From Pseudomonas sp. P8_229 (GTDB taxonomy: Bacteria > Pseudomonadota > Gammaproteobacteria > Pseudomonadales > Pseudomonadaceae): a stretch of 64,000 nt of DNA. The position numbers and the translations under genes were made by a program. Below are positions 51,138 to 61,462 of the stretch, piece after piece (positions within the stretch are counted from its first letter, which is position 1; every line of letters begins with the position of its first letter). The stretch lies in contig NZ_CP125378.1 of the NCBI RefSeq assembly GCF_034008635.1, forward strand, positions 6,076,501 through 6,140,500, read 5' to 3'. Under the pieces are notes generated by a model that was not told the DNA's origin, searched no databases, and worked only from the letters and a program-made list of their open reading frames with translations.

Positions 51138-52955
51138 ATGAGCATCCTCAATGGCCCGCGACTGAATTTCTGGGGTGGTATCCGCACGGATGTCAGCCTG
51201 CCGAACAACTCACCGACCATGCAGTACAACGGCATCAAGAACTGGCCGATCTTCGACCTGACTACCTCGACCCTCGCACCGACTGCCCAGTCCTACACCG
51301 ATGATCAGTTGAACAGCATGATCAATGCGCCCACGGGCGACTACTACACCGCCGGCGGCTGGAATCATTACGGGCAGCATGTCGTCGACATGCAAAACGC
51401 GCTGATCAGTTCTCAGGGCAGCCCGGGCAGCGTCAGTACCACTGGGGATATGGTGGGCCAGCCGGTCTATCTGCTGGGTTCTGTGGACCCGGTGACCGGA
51501 CAAGGGCCGGTATCGGGCCCGATGATGGTGGACCTCGACCCCACCTCGACAACCACCACCCAGATATTTGTCGGTGGTCTGCAAATCGGTGGCAGTGACA
51601 ATATCCAATTGCTGATTCGCGCCAATACGGTTTGCAGCAGTCTGGATCTCGGCATGCGGGTGCTGCAGCCACTACCGAAGGAGATGGATGCACCCGGCTC
51701 TTGCCGTATCAGTGGCACATTCCAGCTGACCTTTGCGCTGAGCAGTATTGTCAGTTGGAACCAGAACAGCAGCGGTTTGCGATCGATCATCCAGGCACCG
51801 GGGGCCACCGGTATCGTCCTGCGCTTCGTGATGTTCGAAATGTGTCCGACGATGACCACTCCCCAGTTGCAAGCCGATTATGCCGCCGGCAGAGACACCC
51901 CGAACCCGAGCATTGGCCGGGTCATCGGTACATTGGCTCCGGCTTTCGCAAATGAGCCGCTGAACTGTCAGGTGGGCCGTCAGATCGTCAATCAGGACAC
52001 GGGCGGCACCGGCTACGCAGACCTGAGCAACCCGGCAATGCTGAGCGTCGACATGGTCAACATCATTCCGAAAGAGACGTTCAGGACCGTCAGGGATGAC
52101 ATCACCAGCCCAATCGGACCTAACGGGAATTACGGTCCTGTGACCCTGGCAGCCGGTACGACCACCCTGACCACACTCGATCCGACCAGCAGTCCACTGC
52201 TCGATTATTACGTGTATGGCGGCATTGTCGATCTGCCGCTCGATACAACTCAACAGTCTGCGGTCAGATCCTCAGCGTTGGCCATCAACGCCCCCGGCAC
52301 GGTCGCCGGGACTACGTTGCAGGCAACAGAGTCCGTCTATCGGATCTATGCAGATCAACGCAGTGTCTATACCGAGGACTACCCACAGGGACTGTCGATT
52401 ACGCTGCAGGTCCGGTATCTGGGTGCTGCGGTGACCAGGACAACTGAAATCGATCTCACCGCCGCGCCCTCGGGACCGTATTACACGCAACAGCGGTACT
52501 GCGACTTCCTTTATTTCCCCCCTGCCCTGACGGTGAGCCCCGGTCAGTTGTCCGTCACGTTCTCCGTCAACGTAAAACCCGCAGCGGCGCCCCTCGCCGG
52601 TTTCGTCGCCCTGACCTACACCGTCAACGGTCAGGACAGCGGCACCTATTTCACCAACTTCCGCAAATACGCCCAGACCGACTTCGGCATCCCCAAAGGC
52701 ACCACCATCACATGGGAACTGATGTATCCGAATGTCCTGCGTTTTCACTACCTGGCCTTCCCCGCCATGTCTCGCTACATCCCGCTGAACCAGCCCGACG
52801 CGATCATGGGCGCGAAGAACCCGATCCTCGCCCGAACCTCGGATGCCTATAAAGGCACCACGCTGTTCATGCCGGTTGTGCGGTCGATGTCGCCCTCTCA
52901 GCGGGCGTTGTTGCGGGCCTATCTCACGGGCGAGCCGTGGCAACCGCCGCTGTGA
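51138..52955 (+). CDS. Large unidentified protein, paralogue 2 (605 residues)
   Basis: Begins MSILNGPRLNFWGGIRTDVS, similar to the start of the 789-residue protein, and shares its C-terminal pattern. It is beta-rich with no signal peptide and no membrane helix. It is 184 residues shorter, mainly in the middle. I do not recognise the family. Its start lies 3 bases after the stop of its CxxCH partner, so the pair is tightly coupled as in the first copy. Confidence 0.75.
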   Translation: MSILNGPRLNFWGGIRTDVSLPNNSPTMQYNGIKNWPIFDLTTSTLAPTAQSYTDDQLNSMINAPTGDYYTAGGWNHYGQHVVDMQNALISSQGSPGSVSTTGDMVGQPVYLLGSVDPVTGQGPVSGPMMVDLDPTSTTTTQIFVGGLQIGGSDNIQLLIRANTVCSSLDLGMRVLQPLPKEMDAPGSCRISGTFQLTFALSSIVSWNQNSSGLRSIIQAPGATGIVLRFVMFEMCPTMTTPQLQADYAAGRDTPNPSIGRVIGTLAPAFANEPLNCQVGRQIVNQDTGGTGYADLSNPAMLSVDMVNIIPKETFRTVRDDITSPIGPNGNYGPVTLAAGTTTLTTLDPTSSPLLDYYVYGGIVDLPLDTTQQSAVRSSALAINAPGTVAGTTLQATESVYRIYADQRSVYTEDYPQGLSITLQVRYLGAAVTRTTEIDLTAAPSGPYYTQQRYCDFLYFPPALTVSPGQLSVTFSVNVKPAAAPLAGFVALTYTVNGQDSGTYFTNFRKYAQTDFGIPKGTTITWELMYPNVLRFHYLAFPAMSRYIPLNQPDAIMGAKNPILARTSDAYKGTTLFMPVVRSMSPSQRALLRAYLTGEPWQPPL

Positions 52956-52984
52956 TCGCGCCCCCCGCCCATGGAGAGAAATCT

Positions 52985-54034
52985 ATGACTGTTGATATTC
53001 CTGCGCACCCACGCGAAACCTTGCGCCCCAGCACAATCATCGCCGAAGGTTTGCTGAACCCACGCGGCGCCTGCGTGCAGGCCGATGGCAGCCTGCTGCT
53101 GGTCGAAGCCGGTTCAGGCCTGCCAGACCAGACGTTCAGCGGTCGCATCAGCCGACTACGACCGGACCCGCTCAAGCACGGCGCCTGGCTCGCCCGCGAA
53201 ACCCTGGCACAAGGTTTTCGCGCCATGAACATGCAGGCCCGCATGCTGCGCGATGAAATCATGGGGCTGTCGGACATCGCCTGTGGTGACGGGCGTTGCC
53301 TGGTCAGCCAGACCGATTATGTCGAGGGCTCAAAACTGCTGGACCTGCAATACACCCCGCCCGAGCCGGTCTTCCACAGCCGGGGCAATCTGAATGCGCT
53401 GTGTTATCACCCGACCCGCCGCAGTTGGCTGGCGGTCAAACCCGATACCAATCAGTTGGTGGAATTCAGCACCGGCGAAGTTGAGCAGGTTCTGGTGCAG
53501 TTGCCCGAACTGGACAGGGGCCAGGAAGCCGTCCCCGTCACGTTGGTGTATGAACCGGCGACGGACGCCATACTGATCAGCCTGTTCTCCGGAGAGCTGC
53601 AAAGCGACCCGGGCCGCAAAGGCATCGATTTTGCCGATCAGGCCGGCCAGGTAATCCGGGTCTGGCCCGACACCGGCCGGATCGAAGTGCTGATTCGCGG
53701 CCTGCAGCTGCCCACCGGGCTGGCGCTGTGTCCGCAAGGGAACGTGCTGGTGCTGGAACTCTGCAGCCACTTGCAACAGCCGTTGCCGCCTGACTGGAAT
53801 GGCGAGCCCATGCATGGCGGCTTCAGCCGGTTCAGCGGGCGACTGTTGAGTTGCAACCTGCAAACCGCCGAGGTGACTGTGCTTGCCCGCGACCTCGATA
53901 CCCCGTCCAACCTGTGCCTGTTGCAGGATGCGGTGCTGGTGAGCGAAGGCATGGGGTTGACAGGTCGGCCGCTGCCCACCCCTGACAATAAAGTGGTTGC
54001 GTTGAGCGGCAGGTTGCGTCGAGTACAGCTCTGA
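52985..54034 (+). CDS. Beta-propeller protein resembling ScyD/ScyE
   Basis: A 349-residue protein with propeller-like repeats. Its start, IIAEGLLNPRGACVQADGSLLLVEAGSG followed by FSGRISRL, closely resembles the opening of the ScyD/ScyE beta-propeller family found in scytonemin clusters, and also SMP-30/NHL-type proteins. Later PTGLALCPQGNVLVLELCSHL fits a second blade. There is no signal peptide. GGAGAG precedes the ATG at 52985. As scytonemin clusters often carry Ebo genes, finding this family at the end of an Ebo operon is suggestive. Enzyme activity (gluconolactonase-like) is not excluded. Confidence 0.6.
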   Translation: MTVDIPAHPRETLRPSTIIAEGLLNPRGACVQADGSLLLVEAGSGLPDQTFSGRISRLRPDPLKHGAWLARETLAQGFRAMNMQARMLRDEIMGLSDIACGDGRCLVSQTDYVEGSKLLDLQYTPPEPVFHSRGNLNALCYHPTRRSWLAVKPDTNQLVEFSTGEVEQVLVQLPELDRGQEAVPVTLVYEPATDAILISLFSGELQSDPGRKGIDFADQAGQVIRVWPDTGRIEVLIRGLQLPTGLALCPQGNVLVLELCSHLQQPLPPDWNGEPMHGGFSRFSGRLLSCNLQTAEVTVLARDLDTPSNLCLLQDAVLVSEGMGLTGRPLPTPDNKVVALSGRLRRVQL

Positions 54035-54043
54035 AAACAGATG

Positions 54044-54076
54044 AAAAAAGGTGCGGCCCTGTCAAGGACGCACCTT
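54044..54076 (-). terminator. Rho-independent terminator for the AraC gene
   Basis: AAGGTGCG and CGCACCTT pair over a 13-base loop at 54048-54076. On the minus strand a run of six T follows the stem at 54049-54044. It lies just after the AraC stop (54107) and should also help end transcription from the Ebo side, which converges here. Confidence 0.75.
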
Positions 54077-54106
54077 CTGTGTATTGGGTGAGCACAATCT
54101 TGCCGA

Positions 54107-55018
54107 TCAATACGCCAGGCACGCTCGCTTCAACGTTTCGCTCGGCAACTCATTGAACAGCGCCCGATAGCTGCTGGAAAACCGCCCCAGATGCCAGAAC
54201 GACCAGTTCATCGCCACTTCGGCCACTGTGGTTTCTGTCGGCCCGCGTTTGCGCAACTCGCGATGTGCGCTGTTCAACCGTCGCAAGCGCAGCCAGTGGC
54301 TCGGCGTCATGCCGGTGAAGTCTTTGAATGCATGCTGCAACTGCCGTAGCGAGACGCCCGCCACCTGAGCCAGTTCCAACAAATTGACAGTCTCTTCCGG
54401 CGAATCGGCCGCCCACTCCCCTACTCGCTTCATGATCGTCCGCTCCTCGCTACGACGCTGCAAACCGTCGCGATCCAGGTGCACGCGAGCGTTATCGAGG
54501 ATAAACAGACAGTCTTCCAGCAACTGCTGAGTCAGCGCTTCTTTACTAGGCGGATCAAGGGTTTGCGTCAACTTCGTGAGCGTCGAGCTTAACCAGCGAC
54601 TGAACAAGGCGTTCTGTCCGCCGTTCAGCGGCGCCATGAACAATCCCTCGAGTCTCGCCACATCCAGACCGTGCTGACGGACAAATTCCGGGCCAAACAC
54701 CACGGCGATTTCCTGGTAGTTCTCCGGGGTGATCCAGATGTTGCGGCTCTCTTCGTTGAGCAGATACAGCGCGTTGTCACTACGGTCGAAACAGAACGCC
54801 AAGGCACCCGGCGGTGCGCTGAAATTCTGCTCGACGCGGGTGTTCATCTGTTCTTCGTAAACCTGCACGCCCTGCAAATCCAGATAGCGAATCTGCCCGG
54901 CGAAATGCCCGGGAGACATCTGCTGGTAATGCTGAACCCAACCCGGCGTGGCGCGGATTTGCTCGGTGACATCAGCGGTATTGAAAGCCTGAACCTGTAG
55001 CGGATTGCACGTTGTCAT
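54107..55018 (-). CDS. AraC/XylS-family transcriptional regulator
   Basis: A 303-residue regulator with a C-terminal AraC-type pair of helix-turn-helix motifs: VNLLELAQVAGVSLRQLQHAFKDFTGMTPSHWLRLRRLNSAHREL (about residues 210-254), then TVAEVAMNWSFWHLGRFSSSYRALFNELPSETL. The N-terminal 190 residues would bind the effector. It is divergent from the polyamine ligase gene (161 bases apart), so control of the polyamine unit is likely but not proved. Confidence 0.88.
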   Translation of the reverse strand: MTTCNPLQVQAFNTADVTEQIRATPGWVQHYQQMSPGHFAGQIRYLDLQGVQVYEEQMNTRVEQNFSAPPGALAFCFDRSDNALYLLNEESRNIWITPENYQEIAVVFGPEFVRQHGLDVARLEGLFMAPLNGGQNALFSRWLSSTLTKLTQTLDPPSKEALTQQLLEDCLFILDNARVHLDRDGLQRRSEERTIMKRVGEWAADSPEETVNLLELAQVAGVSLRQLQHAFKDFTGMTPSHWLRLRRLNSAHRELRKRGPTETTVAEVAMNWSFWHLGRFSSSYRALFNELPSETLKRACLAY

Positions 55019-55179
55019 GGGAGACCTTGCGCACTCTTTTGGTGCGCTTTGGTGCTGCTTAAAGTGGATAGATGGAACTGCAAGGCACGCCCAAGATAGT
55101 CGTCAACGCGCCACAGGGGAAGGGGCGGAAGATGAAACCCGCCCTCCCCGGCGTCTATAAAACCAATAACGAGGTCTTT

Positions 55180-56538
55180 ATGAATGCCCCTTTCGATCAG
55201 CTGTTCACGTGGCTGAAAGATCACAAGATTACCGAAGTTGAATGTGTGGTCAGCGACCTGACCGGCATCGCCCGCGGCAAGATCGCACCGACCAACAAGT
55301 TCCTGCATGAGCGAGGCATGCGCCTGCCGGAAAGTGTGCTGCTGCAAACGGTAACCGGGGATTTTGTCGACGACGACATCTACTACGACCTGCTCGATCC
55401 TGCCGATATCGACATGGTCTGCAAGCCAGTGGCTGACGCGGTCTACGTGATTCCATGGGCGATCGAGCCGACTGCCATCGTCATCCACGACACCTTCGAC
55501 AAGTTCGGCAACCCGATCGAACTGTCGCCGCGCAACGTGCTGAAGAAAGTCCTGCAACTCTATACCGACAAAGGCTGGAAGCCGATTGTTGCGCCGGAAA
55601 TGGAGTTTTACCTGACCCAGCGCTGCGAAGACCCGGACCTGCCGCTCAAGGCGCCATTGGGCCGTTCGGGCCGTGCGGAAAGCGGTCGTCAGTCGTTTTC
55701 GATCGACGCCGCCAACGAGTTCGATCCGCTGTTCGAAGACGTCTACGACTGGTGCGAACTGCAAGGTCTGGATCTGGACACACTGATCCACGAAGACGGC
55801 CCGGCGCAGATGGAAATCAACTTCCGTCACGGCGACGCACTGGATCTGGCGGACCAGATCACCGTGTTCAAACGCACCCTGCGCGAAGCGGCGCTCAAAC
55901 ACAACGTCACCGCCACTTTCATGGCCAAGCCGATTGGCGACGAGCCCGGCAGCGCCATGCACCTGCATCAGAGTGTGGTGGAAATCGCCACCGGCAAGCC
56001 GATCTTCGCCAATGCCGACGGCACGATGAGCGACCTGTTCCGCCATCACATCGGCGGGCTGCAGAAATACATCCCGAAAGTACTGCCAATGTTCGCGCCC
56101 AACGTCAACTCGTTCCGCCGCTTCCTGCCGGACACTTCGGCACCGGTGAACGTCGAATGGGGCGAAGAAAACCGTACCGTCGGCTTGCGTGTGCCAACCT
56201 CCGGCCCGGAAGCGATGCGCGTGGAAAACCGCTTGCCGGGTGCCGACGCCAACCCGTACCTGGCGATCGCCGCGAGCTTGCTCTGCGGTTACATCGGCAT
56301 GATCGACAAGGTCGAGCCGAGTGCTGCCGTTGAAGGTCGGGCCTACGAGCGCCGCAATTTGCGCTTGCCGATCACCATCGAAGAAGCGCTGACGCAAATG
56401 GAAGAGTGCGACACCGTTGCCCAGTACCTGGGCAGCAAGTTCGTACGCGGTTACGTCGCCGTCAAACGCGCCGAGCACGAAAACTTCAAGCGCGTGATCA
56501 GTTCATGGGAACGCGAGTTCCTGCTGCTGAGCGTCTAA
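55180..56538 (+). CDS. Glutamine-synthetase-family gamma-glutamylpolyamine ligase (PuuA/SpuI-like)
   Basis: A 452-residue type III glutamine synthetase-like enzyme: VVSDLTGIARGKIAPTNKF at the start, EMEFYL (metal site), NFRHGDALDLADQ, the ATP loop AMHLHQSV and NPYLAIAASLLCGYIGM. In Pseudomonas such proteins next to SpuD/PuuB genes join glutamate to putrescine or another polyamine. The ATG at 55180 has GAGGT five bases upstream, so the longer upstream frame is not used. A rho-independent terminator follows at 56549-56581. Confidence 0.88.
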   Translation: MNAPFDQLFTWLKDHKITEVECVVSDLTGIARGKIAPTNKFLHERGMRLPESVLLQTVTGDFVDDDIYYDLLDPADIDMVCKPVADAVYVIPWAIEPTAIVIHDTFDKFGNPIELSPRNVLKKVLQLYTDKGWKPIVAPEMEFYLTQRCEDPDLPLKAPLGRSGRAESGRQSFSIDAANEFDPLFEDVYDWCELQGLDLDTLIHEDGPAQMEINFRHGDALDLADQITVFKRTLREAALKHNVTATFMAKPIGDEPGSAMHLHQSVVEIATGKPIFANADGTMSDLFRHHIGGLQKYIPKVLPMFAPNVNSFRRFLPDTSAPVNVEWGEENRTVGLRVPTSGPEAMRVENRLPGADANPYLAIAASLLCGYIGMIDKVEPSAAVEGRAYERRNLRLPITIEEALTQMEECDTVAQYLGSKFVRGYVAVKRAEHENFKRVISSWEREFLLLSV

Positions 56539-56548
56539 ACCAATCCGC

Positions 56549-56581
56549 AAAGCCCCTTCACCCCCTGTGGGAGGGGCTTTT
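56549..56581 (+). terminator. Rho-independent terminator
   Basis: AAAGCCCC and GGGGCTTT form an 8-base stem with a 16-base loop, ending in four T residues. It lies 10 bases after the stop of the glutamylpolyamine ligase gene. The 3' arm abuts a REP element. Confidence 0.7.
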
Positions 56582-56670
56582 GTGGGAGGGGCTTGATCCC
56601 GAAAGCGGTGTGCCAGTCAACAGTAATGTTCAACGTGCCGGCCTCTTCGGGAGCAAGCCCCCTCCCGCAG
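56581..56670. repeat. REP doublet (Pseudomonas-type REPIN)
   Basis: Two inverted REP units: TGTGGGAGGGGCTTGATCCC at the left and GGGAGCAAGCCCCCTCCCGC at the right, with AAAGCGGTGTGCCAGTCAAC and GTGCCGGCCTCTTCG between. This is the usual P. fluorescens-type extragenic palindrome. It can fold into a long hairpin between the ligase and binding-protein genes. Confidence 0.85.
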
Positions 56671-56708
56671 AGGAACAATGAGCGACCTGAAAATCCAGAA
56701 CCACCTGA

Positions 56709-59125
<2,417 letters not shown>

Positions 59126-59168
59126 CGGCGTAACAGGAATTAATCCTTTCGGTTTGCTCTATCGCAAG

Positions 59169-59195
59169 GCACTTCTATATTGATGAAGTGCTTTT
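59169..59195 (+). terminator. Rho-independent terminator
   Basis: GCACTTC and GAAGTGC pair over a nine-base loop and are followed by TTTT. It lies 43 bases after the oxidoreductase stop and separates the polyamine unit from pqiB. Confidence 0.7.
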
Positions 59196-59238
59196 GCGTT
59201 CCTGGCGCTCAGTGCCCAACAAACCGAGGAGGACATGG

Positions 59239-60894
59239 ATGAAGTCGTCAGCCGCCGATGAGCCGCGAGCACCGGGCCAAGCCCCGATCAAGACCCGACG
59301 TTTCAGCATTTCACTGGTGTGGATCGTCCCGATCGTGGCGGTGCTGGTCGGCGTTTCGCTGGTGGTGCACAACCTGATGCAGGAAGGCCCGACGATCATC
59401 GTCAACTTCAAGACCGGCAGCGGCCTGACCGCCAACAAGACCGAGGTCAAATACCGCAATGTGGTGATCGGTCAGGTGACAGACGTTGAGTTGAGCGGCG
59501 ATCAGAAAAGCGTCGACGCCACCATCAAACTGTCCAAACAGGCCGAAACCTTCACCCGCGAAGACTCGCAATTCTGGGTCGTGCGCCCCCGCATCGGCGC
59601 CGGCGGTGTGTCGGGCATCGACACACTGCTCTCCGGCGACTACATCGGCGCCGACATTGGTCAGGCCGACAACCGCGCCAAACACTTCAAGGGCCTGGAA
59701 AATCCACCCCCCATCACCTACGGCGAACCGGGCAAGCGCTTCATGCTTCACGCGCCGGATCTTGGCTCGCTGGACATCGGTTCTCCGGTTTATTACCGCA
59801 AGATTCCGGTCGGCCAGGTCGTCACCTACACCCTCAATTCCGAGGGCAAAGGGGTGGATATCGAAGTCTTCATTCACTCGCCGAACGACACGTTCGTCAC
59901 CGAGAACACCCGGTTCTGGAATGCCAGCGGCATCGATATCAATGTCGGCGCCAATGGCTTTGCGGTGAAGACCGAATCGCTGTCGACCCTGCTAGTGGGC
60001 GGCATCGCTTTCCGTGCTCCGGATTACAGCCCCAACGATGTCGCAGCCGCCGATGACAAGGATTTCGAGTTGTTCGCCGACCAGCAGACCGCCCTCGCCC
60101 CACCCAACGGCAAGGCGCAATACATGGTGCTGCGTTTCGACCAGTCGCTGCGCGGGCTCAAGGTCGACGCGCCGGTCGAGTTCCTCGGCATGGAGATCGG
60201 CCGGGTGGTGGGAATCAACCTGGATTTCGACGCGAAAAAGCGCACCTTTCCGCTTAATGTCGGGATCGTCATTTACCCGCAGCGCCTCGGCCAGGCCTAC
60301 AAAAAGATGCTGACCGAATTCAAGCATGATCCCAACGACGAAGCCGCCGGCATTCGCCTGCTCGGCACCTTCGTCGATAACGGCCTGCGCGCCCAGGCCC
60401 GTAGCGGTAACCTGCTGACCGGACAGCTGTACATCGCGCTGGATTTCTTCCCGAAAGCCGAGAAAGTCGCATTCGATGCAACGGTCCGGCCAGTGATCCT
60501 GCCAACCATTCCCGGCAGCCTCGAGCAACTGCAGGAAAAACTCGAGTCGGTGGTCGACAAGCTCAACAAACTGCCGGTCGACAGGATTGCCAGCAACCTC
60601 GACAGCAACCTCGTGGAGTTACGCAAAGGCCTGACCCAGTTCAACGCGAAAACCCTGCCGGGCGTGCAGAATACGCTGGCCGACGTGAGCAAGACCTTGC
60701 AGTCCGCCAGTTCGACATTGGCCGAAGACTCTCCACAGCGTGAGAAACTGACCGAAACCCTCGACGAACTAGGGCGCATGTCGCGTTCGCTGCGTGAGCT
60801 GTCGGATTACCTGGGGCGCCATCCGGAATCGCTGATCCGTGGTCGCCCGGACAACGCTGCACCGCTGGACCTGAAGGGACCACCGCGCAATTGA
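59239..60894 (+). CDS. pqiB: PqiB-like MCE-domain protein
   Basis: A 551-residue inner-membrane-anchored protein with one N-terminal helix (ISLVWIVPIVAVLVGVSLVVHNLM) and three MCE (MlaD) domains: GPTIIVNFKTGSGLTANKTEVKYRNVVIGQV, then LGSLDIGSPVYYRKIPVGQV, then SLRGLKVDAPVEFLGMEIGRVVGI. A C-terminal helical tail of about 120 residues follows. PqiB forms a channel-like complex for lipid movement between membranes. The ATG at 59239 has GGAGGA six bases upstream. The usual partner pqiA is not upstream in this window; pqiC follows 16 bases later. Confidence 0.9.
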   Translation: MKSSAADEPRAPGQAPIKTRRFSISLVWIVPIVAVLVGVSLVVHNLMQEGPTIIVNFKTGSGLTANKTEVKYRNVVIGQVTDVELSGDQKSVDATIKLSKQAETFTREDSQFWVVRPRIGAGGVSGIDTLLSGDYIGADIGQADNRAKHFKGLENPPPITYGEPGKRFMLHAPDLGSLDIGSPVYYRKIPVGQVVTYTLNSEGKGVDIEVFIHSPNDTFVTENTRFWNASGIDINVGANGFAVKTESLSTLLVGGIAFRAPDYSPNDVAAADDKDFELFADQQTALAPPNGKAQYMVLRFDQSLRGLKVDAPVEFLGMEIGRVVGINLDFDAKKRTFPLNVGIVIYPQRLGQAYKKMLTEFKHDPNDEAAGIRLLGTFVDNGLRAQARSGNLLTGQLYIALDFFPKAEKVAFDATVRPVILPTIPGSLEQLQEKLESVVDKLNKLPVDRIASNLDSNLVELRKGLTQFNAKTLPGVQNTLADVSKTLQSASSTLAEDSPQREKLTETLDELGRMSRSLRELSDYLGRHPESLIRGRPDNAAPLDLKGPPRN

Positions 60895-60910
60895 GCACAG
60901 GAGCTACCCC

Positions 60911-61462
60911 ATGGCTTTACCGCTGAAGATCACCGTGCTCGCTGCGTTTTTGCTCCTTGGCGCCTGCCGCAGCGAACCGATCAGCTTTCACACCCTGACC
61001 CCGGTGCAGTTGCCCACTTCCCGCGCCGGCACGCAGATTCCCATCGAGGGCATCAGCGTGCCGCCGCAAGTCGACCGCCCGCAAATCGTCATCCGTCAGG
61101 GCAACAACGGCCTGGCGATTCTGGAAACTCAATGGTGGGGCGCAAGTCTGGCGGATGAGTTACGCAGTGCGTTAAGCGATCAACTGAGCAATACCGGCAG
61201 TCGCGGCAATGTCTCGGTGCGCATCGATGTGCAGCGGTTTGATTCGATCCCCGGCCAATACGGACTGATCGACGTCAAATGGCGCCTGCGTCCGAGCGGT
61301 GCGGCGGACAATAGCCTGCTGACGTGCCATTCGACCTTGCAAACACCCTCCGGCCCGAGCATCGATGAGCTGGTGACGGCACAACAGAATAACGTCAGAC
61401 GCCTGGCGGCACTGATCAATCAGGCGGTGGGCAATTCACGCACTTGTCCGTCGGCAACTTGA
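60911..61462 (+). CDS. pqiC: PqiC-like outer-membrane lipoprotein
   Basis: A 183-residue ABC-transport-auxiliary lipoprotein (DUF330 group) with a short signal and lipobox LLGAC near residue 20. The mature region (IEGISVPPQVDRPQIVIRQG, LETQWWGASLADELRSALSDQL) is typical of PqiC. It acts with PqiB in the periplasm. Its tail overlaps the convergent kinase gene by 43 bases. Confidence 0.85.
   Translation: MALPLKITVLAAFLLLGACRSEPISFHTLTPVQLPTSRAGTQIPIEGISVPPQVDRPQIVIRQGNNGLAILETQWWGASLADELRSALSDQLSNTGSRGNVSVRIDVQRFDSIPGQYGLIDVKWRLRPSGAADNSLLTCHSTLQTPSGPSIDELVTAQQNNVRRLAALINQAVGNSRTCPSAT

Noticed and set aside
55015..56478. 487-codon minus-strand frame opposite the glutamylpolyamine ligase
   Set aside because: It is antisense to unmistakable glutamine-synthetase motifs.
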